From: a virus
Length of the DNA stretch: 25,803 bases
Direction: 5' to 3' (one strand)
Virus record (IMG/VR): IMGVR_UViG_3300020446_000072
Coordinates: 1-25,803 of that record
The translations under genes and the position numbers were made by a program. Every line of letters begins with the position of its first letter. The first letter of the stretch is position 1. The notes under the pieces are model-generated. The model did not search any database and was not told where the DNA came from. It was given only the letters and a program-made list of their open reading frames with translations. Shown here in pieces: positions 22,896 through 25,803 of the stretch.

Positions 22896-23687
22896 ATGTC
22901 AAATTCTGTTACTCTATATGTTTACAACAATACTTATACTTTGTCAACCTCAACGAAGTTAAATAACAGTATGCCTTTATATGATAAAAACATATTACTA
23001 TATTGTGGAGTAGATAACAAGTCAAATTTTAAGATTGTTACAGATAATAATGTACCAAAAAACTTGACTGGTTTAACACTTTACTTCAATATTACGGACA
23101 TCGAAAGTGAAGAAACGGTGTTGTCAAGACCAATGACGGTAACAAATGCTACAAGAGGTGAAGCAGAAATAGATATATCACAAGCAGATTTATACAGCGT
23201 AGCAGAAGGGTTTTATAACTTTACTGTTTACAGTGTGGATTCAAATCAAGTGAAATCGGCTGTTTATACAGATAGATCAGGCGACGTACAAGGTACAGTA
23301 GAAGTTAAGAATTCCGGATTACCTAAAACTAGAGCAACACAGACAGCAGATACATATACATTACGTAACACTTACTATTACAGTAATAACTTGTCTGGTT
23401 CTACAACACAAAACTTAACAGCGTCAAATCACACGTTAGCAGTATACACAACCAACTTCACAGGAACAGTGCAAATTGAAGGAAATCTTGATAATACTGC
23501 AAGTTCAAATGATAGTGACTGGTTTCCATTATTAATGCAAGGACAATCAGTAACAGATATAACATATACCGGTGTGTCAGGTGTTACTCCATATTTCTTT
23601 GTATCAAATACTAAATGGATTAGAATAAGATATAAGCCTGACGCAGGTAACACAGGCACATTTGATAAAGTATTATTAAGAAATTAA
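22896..23687 (+). CDS. Fibre/baseplate-type structural protein
   Basis: 263 residues. I use ATG 22896, five bases after a late box, rather than the in-frame ATG at 22824, which would overlap the leftward gene. Residues 35-130 look like the β-sandwich seen at the N-terminus of phage baseplate upper proteins: NFKIVTDNNVPKNLTGLTLYFNITD, then TNATRGEAEIDIS and AEGFYNFTVYSVDSN. After a linker, residues 165-263 form a second β-domain with TVQIEGNLDN, SDWFPLLM and a final WIRIRYKPDAGNTGTFDKVLLRN, like carbohydrate-binding or discoidin-type folds. It is probably a late virion protein at the baseplate or fibre attachment. It is an isolated structural gene among replication genes. Confidence 0.7.
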   Translation: MSNSVTLYVYNNTYTLSTSTKLNNSMPLYDKNILLYCGVDNKSNFKIVTDNNVPKNLTGLTLYFNITDIESEETVLSRPMTVTNATRGEAEIDISQADLYSVAEGFYNFTVYSVDSNQVKSAVYTDRSGDVQGTVEVKNSGLPKTRATQTADTYTLRNTYYYSNNLSGSTTQNLTASNHTLAVYTTNFTGTVQIEGNLDNTASSNDSDWFPLLMQGQSVTDITYTGVSGVTPYFFVSNTKWIRIRYKPDAGNTGTFDKVLLRN

Positions 23688-23689
23688 TA

Positions 23690-24646
23690 ATGAAATACAC
23701 TACAGCTCTACAAAATATATCGCCTCAAGACAAGAGATGCTACTCTTTTGTTGATTTAGGGAAACCTACCAGAAGAAAATTTATTACAACAGATTACAAG
23801 AGCGATAAAGATTTTCAAGTTCGTGTTAATCGTGCTATAAAAAATGAACACACGAGATTATTATTTTCTACTAAAGATATTGATATAGGTGTTGCAGTTG
23901 TGGCCAATAACTTTGCTGATAGAGGTAATTTAGAGGGCAAAGCATTAACACAATTAATTAATTTTTTTCTACTTAAACAAGATTATCTTTTATTTCCATC
24001 ATCTAACTTAAACAACGAATTATATAAAAATTTAAACGCTAAAGTATATAAGTCTTGGCCAGATGATTTGCAATGTTTTGAAGCAGACTACATATCTCTT
24101 TTCAATTGTTTAGTGGCCTGTGCCACGAAAACAGATTATAACACAGTAGGATTTGATGGGGATAACTTTACTAAAAATGAATTTGTTGATATGATAAGAC
24201 AGAATAATGAACATATAAAATACCAGGCATTTGGATTTGATATACTAGTAACAGATCATTACATAGATAGAGAATACGCTAAGAAATTAATAGCCATGAA
24301 ACCCAAAGTAGTCGTGTGTGCTTCGGATATAGATTTAGATGAAGGTTATGTAAAAGAATTAATGGATAACAATATCCAGATTGTCCCTGGATCCATAGCC
24401 ATGAACGGAAACTTTTATGTATATGAAGGGCTGGTATCAAAAACCAGGAACATGGAAGAAAATATGCAACTGTCGGCTGTTTCATCATTACACTTAAACA
24501 AGTCGATATGGCATAGTGTTCTTAATTCGAGAAAAAATTTTTACACTATTGTTGAAGAAATATATCATGCAAGTACTGACCCAGGAGCAAAAACCAACTT
24601 CAAATTCGGAGTAGAAGGTGTTGGTACCATGAGTTTCAAAGCATAA
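23690..24646 (+). CDS. Protein of unknown function (318 aa)
   Basis: 318 residues, ATG two bases after the previous stop, so probably cotranscribed. I do not recognise the family. The first 110 residues look like a tail or structural domain (CYSFVDLGKPTRRKFITTDYKSD, then a VAVVANNFADRG segment). The middle has a Rossmann-like alternation of strands and helices: QAFGFDILVTDHYIDREYAKKLI, KPKVVVCASDIDLDEGYVKEL and NNIQIVPGS. The C-terminus is mixed. No nucleotide-binding loop or catalytic triad is obvious. Cotranscription with the fibre-like gene suggests virion or assembly function, but this is weak. Confidence 0.62.
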   Translation: MKYTTALQNISPQDKRCYSFVDLGKPTRRKFITTDYKSDKDFQVRVNRAIKNEHTRLLFSTKDIDIGVAVVANNFADRGNLEGKALTQLINFFLLKQDYLLFPSSNLNNELYKNLNAKVYKSWPDDLQCFEADYISLFNCLVACATKTDYNTVGFDGDNFTKNEFVDMIRQNNEHIKYQAFGFDILVTDHYIDREYAKKLIAMKPKVVVCASDIDLDEGYVKELMDNNIQIVPGSIAMNGNFYVYEGLVSKTRNMEENMQLSAVSSLHLNKSIWHSVLNSRKNFYTIVEEIYHASTDPGAKTNFKFGVEGVGTMSFKA

Positions 24647-24649
24647 CTG

Positions 24650-24678
24650 TTGACTTCTAGTCTAGTTTAGTGTACAAT
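24650..24678 (+). promoter_or_regulatory. Sigma70-type promoter of primase, leaderless geometry
   Basis: TTGACT (24650-24655), 17-nt spacer, TACAAT (24673-24678), exactly six bases, then the ATG at 24685. The -10 box and the following AACA match those of uvsW. This geometry argues for ATG 24685 over the in-frame GTG at 24670, which would place the -10 inside the coding region. Confidence 0.75.
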
Positions 24679-24684
24679 AACACT

Positions 24685-25680
24685 ATGAACTTGCAATCTA
24701 CAATCTTAACAGCAATTAGTGGAAGCACTAAAAAGACTCCTAGTGGTTGGCATACAATAAACTGTCCAATGTGTACCAAGCAAGGACACACAAGACCAGA
24801 CAAAAGGCATAGAGGTGGTTTTAAGTTTAGTGACGTAGTGAGCTATCACTGTTTTAATTGCAACTACAAGGCTTCTTTTACTCCTGGAAGATTAATTGGA
24901 AGAAAGTTGCAAACTTTACTTGTTGAAATTGGAGTGAGTGAACAGAAAGTAAAAGAACTCCAATTTGAAGCAATGAAATTAAAAGATGCTGATATTGAAA
25001 TTGGTAAAAAGTATGAAAGCGTAACGGAATTTAAAACTAGACAGTTGCCAAAAGGTGCTAGGCTATTAAGAGATATTGTCAATGATGATAATCCACCTGC
25101 TGATGCATTGTTTGTTTACAAATACATAATGGATAGAGATTTAGAATTTTACAAAGACTTTTACTGGAGTCCTGATCCATACATGAAGATCAATAAAAGA
25201 CTTCTTGTTCCTTTTATGGCTAAAGGAGAAATAGTAGGATACACGGGCAGAGTAATTGAAGATATTCCAAATGTACCAAAGTATTACAGTGATGTACAAC
25301 CTGGATACATTTTTAATATTGATAATTTACATACTGATAGAAAGTATGTTATAATAACAGAAGGAGTGTTAGATGCATTATCTATAAACGCAGTAAGTTC
25401 ATTAGGTAATAAATTAACACAAGGTCAAATCGATCTAATAAATGCTACAGGAAAAACAATAATAGTTTGTCCTGACAGAGACAAGTCGGGTAGTAATTTA
25501 ATTGATGTGGCCGTTGAAAACAACTGGATGGTCAGTTTTCCCAAATGGGGATCTGGCATTAAAGACTGTGCCGACGCAGTTAAACAATATGGAAGATTGT
25601 ATACTTTGAAATCTGTTATAGATAGTGCGGTTTCGAACAAAGCAAAAATTCAAGTTTATAAAAAAATTGGAGTAGCATAA
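24685..25680 (+). CDS. 61: DNA primase gp61
   Basis: 331 residues (T4 gp61 is 342). It synthesises RNA primers for the lagging strand, working with the gp41 helicase. The N-terminal zinc ribbon has C27-x2-C30 (CPMC) and C56-x2-C59 (CFNC). The central region (PYMKINKRLLVPFMAKGEIVGYTGR) matches the DnaG-type catalytic core. The TOPRIM fold follows with VIITEGVLDALS (catalytic Glu) and CPDRDKSG (metal-binding DxD). The predicted leaderless sigma70 promoter fixes the start. The stop shares one base with the next start (TAATG). Confidence 0.92.
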   Translation: MNLQSTILTAISGSTKKTPSGWHTINCPMCTKQGHTRPDKRHRGGFKFSDVVSYHCFNCNYKASFTPGRLIGRKLQTLLVEIGVSEQKVKELQFEAMKLKDADIEIGKKYESVTEFKTRQLPKGARLLRDIVNDDNPPADALFVYKYIMDRDLEFYKDFYWSPDPYMKINKRLLVPFMAKGEIVGYTGRVIEDIPNVPKYYSDVQPGYIFNIDNLHTDRKYVIITEGVLDALSINAVSSLGNKLTQGQIDLINATGKTIIVCPDRDKSGSNLIDVAVENNWMVSFPKWGSGIKDCADAVKQYGRLYTLKSVIDSAVSNKAKIQVYKKIGVA

Positions 25681-25803
25681 TGAAAACAGATATGAATAAT
25701 AAGAAAACAACGCAGGCACAGATGGCTAAACCTCCTGTACAACCAGGACAATTAATGTACGAGAGTGGAATAATTTATTTTAGCGATCACTTTGATAGCA
25801 CAA
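25680..25803 (+). CDS. Partial gene after primase, unknown
   Basis: The first 41 codons of a gene running off the right edge: MKTDMNNKKTTQAQM, then AKPPVQPGQLMYESGIIYFSDHF. The ATG overlaps the primase stop by one base and has GGAG seven bases upstream, so it is translationally coupled. The Lys/Thr/Gln-rich start looks flexible, followed by the beginning of a β-domain. I cannot identify it. Confidence 0.65.
   Translation, partial: MKTDMNNKKTTQAQMAKPPVQPGQLMYESGIIYFSDHFDST

Noticed and set aside
24670-24684. GTG start of primase five codons upstream
   Set aside because: It would place the -10 box TACAAT inside the coding sequence; the primase family sequence is complete from ATG 24685.
1-25803. 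tRNA genes, CRISPR arrays, insertion sequences, integrase or attachment sites
   Set aside because: The longest intergenic gap is 139 nt and contains promoter and leader elements; I found no cloverleaf, spaced repeat array, transposase or integrase.

Overview
The window is part of the genome of a T4-like myovirus (contractile-tailed dsDNA phage). Collinear homologues of T4 neck, sheath, tube, head-completion, terminase, single-strand-binding, recombination, clamp-loader and primase proteins fill almost all of it. Coding is tight, with no gene-free stretch above 139 nt. The DNA is A+T-rich, and several accessory families (UvsX partner ORF, C2H2 ORF, DnaE-like mini-protein) recall marine T4-like phages of cyanobacteria and SAR11. 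I infer a marine host, perhaps a Pelagibacter-like alphaproteobacterium, because composition and protein style resemble pelagiphage more than photosynthetic cyanophage and no photosynthesis genes are seen here. Host identity cannot be proven from the window.

Layout. 1-2003: a divergent partial structural gene on the minus strand, neck protein gp13, a gp1-type dNMP kinase and a minus-strand HNH-like protein. 2018-7369: tail genes (gp18 sheath, gp19 tube, a tube-like protein with a disordered tail, an unknown protein). 7378-13514: head completion and packaging (gp4, gp16, a protein with a capsid-targeting-like N-terminus, a probable -1 frameshift fusion gene, a radical SAM enzyme, an unknown protein, gp17). 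13533-15800: a large unknown late protein. 15801-18828: gp32, UvsX, a small acidic protein and a UvsY-like mediator. 18850-22523: an operon of uvsW, an unknown, gp62, a zinc-finger protein and a miniature DnaE-like protein, joined by four consecutive 4-nt start/stop overlaps. 22520-25803: a minus-strand conserved protein, a fibre/baseplate-like protein, an unknown, gp61 primase and the start of another gene.

Regulation is the most striking feature. Seven genes carry a T4-late-promoter-like box (NNTAAATA, two of them exact TATAAATA) followed by exactly five bases and then ATG, so the predicted transcription start is the A of the start codon. Three further genes (dNMP kinase, uvsW, primase) have sigma70-type promoters with 17-nt spacers whose -10 box lies exactly six bases before ATG, again predicting leaderless mRNAs. 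By contrast gp18, gp19, gp32, uvsX and the first minus-strand gene have leaders with Shine-Dalgarno sites. The phage therefore seems to use two translation-initiation modes.

Other highlights: an A9 slippery run joining two ORFs between the terminase genes; a 193-residue DnaE-derived protein that keeps all three apparent catalytic aspartates; a gp32 leader with a hairpin and three 10-nt repeats at exact 20-nt spacing, the last including the start codon; and a compositionally atypical twitch-type radical SAM gene whose ribosome-binding site lies in a perfect 14-bp palindrome.
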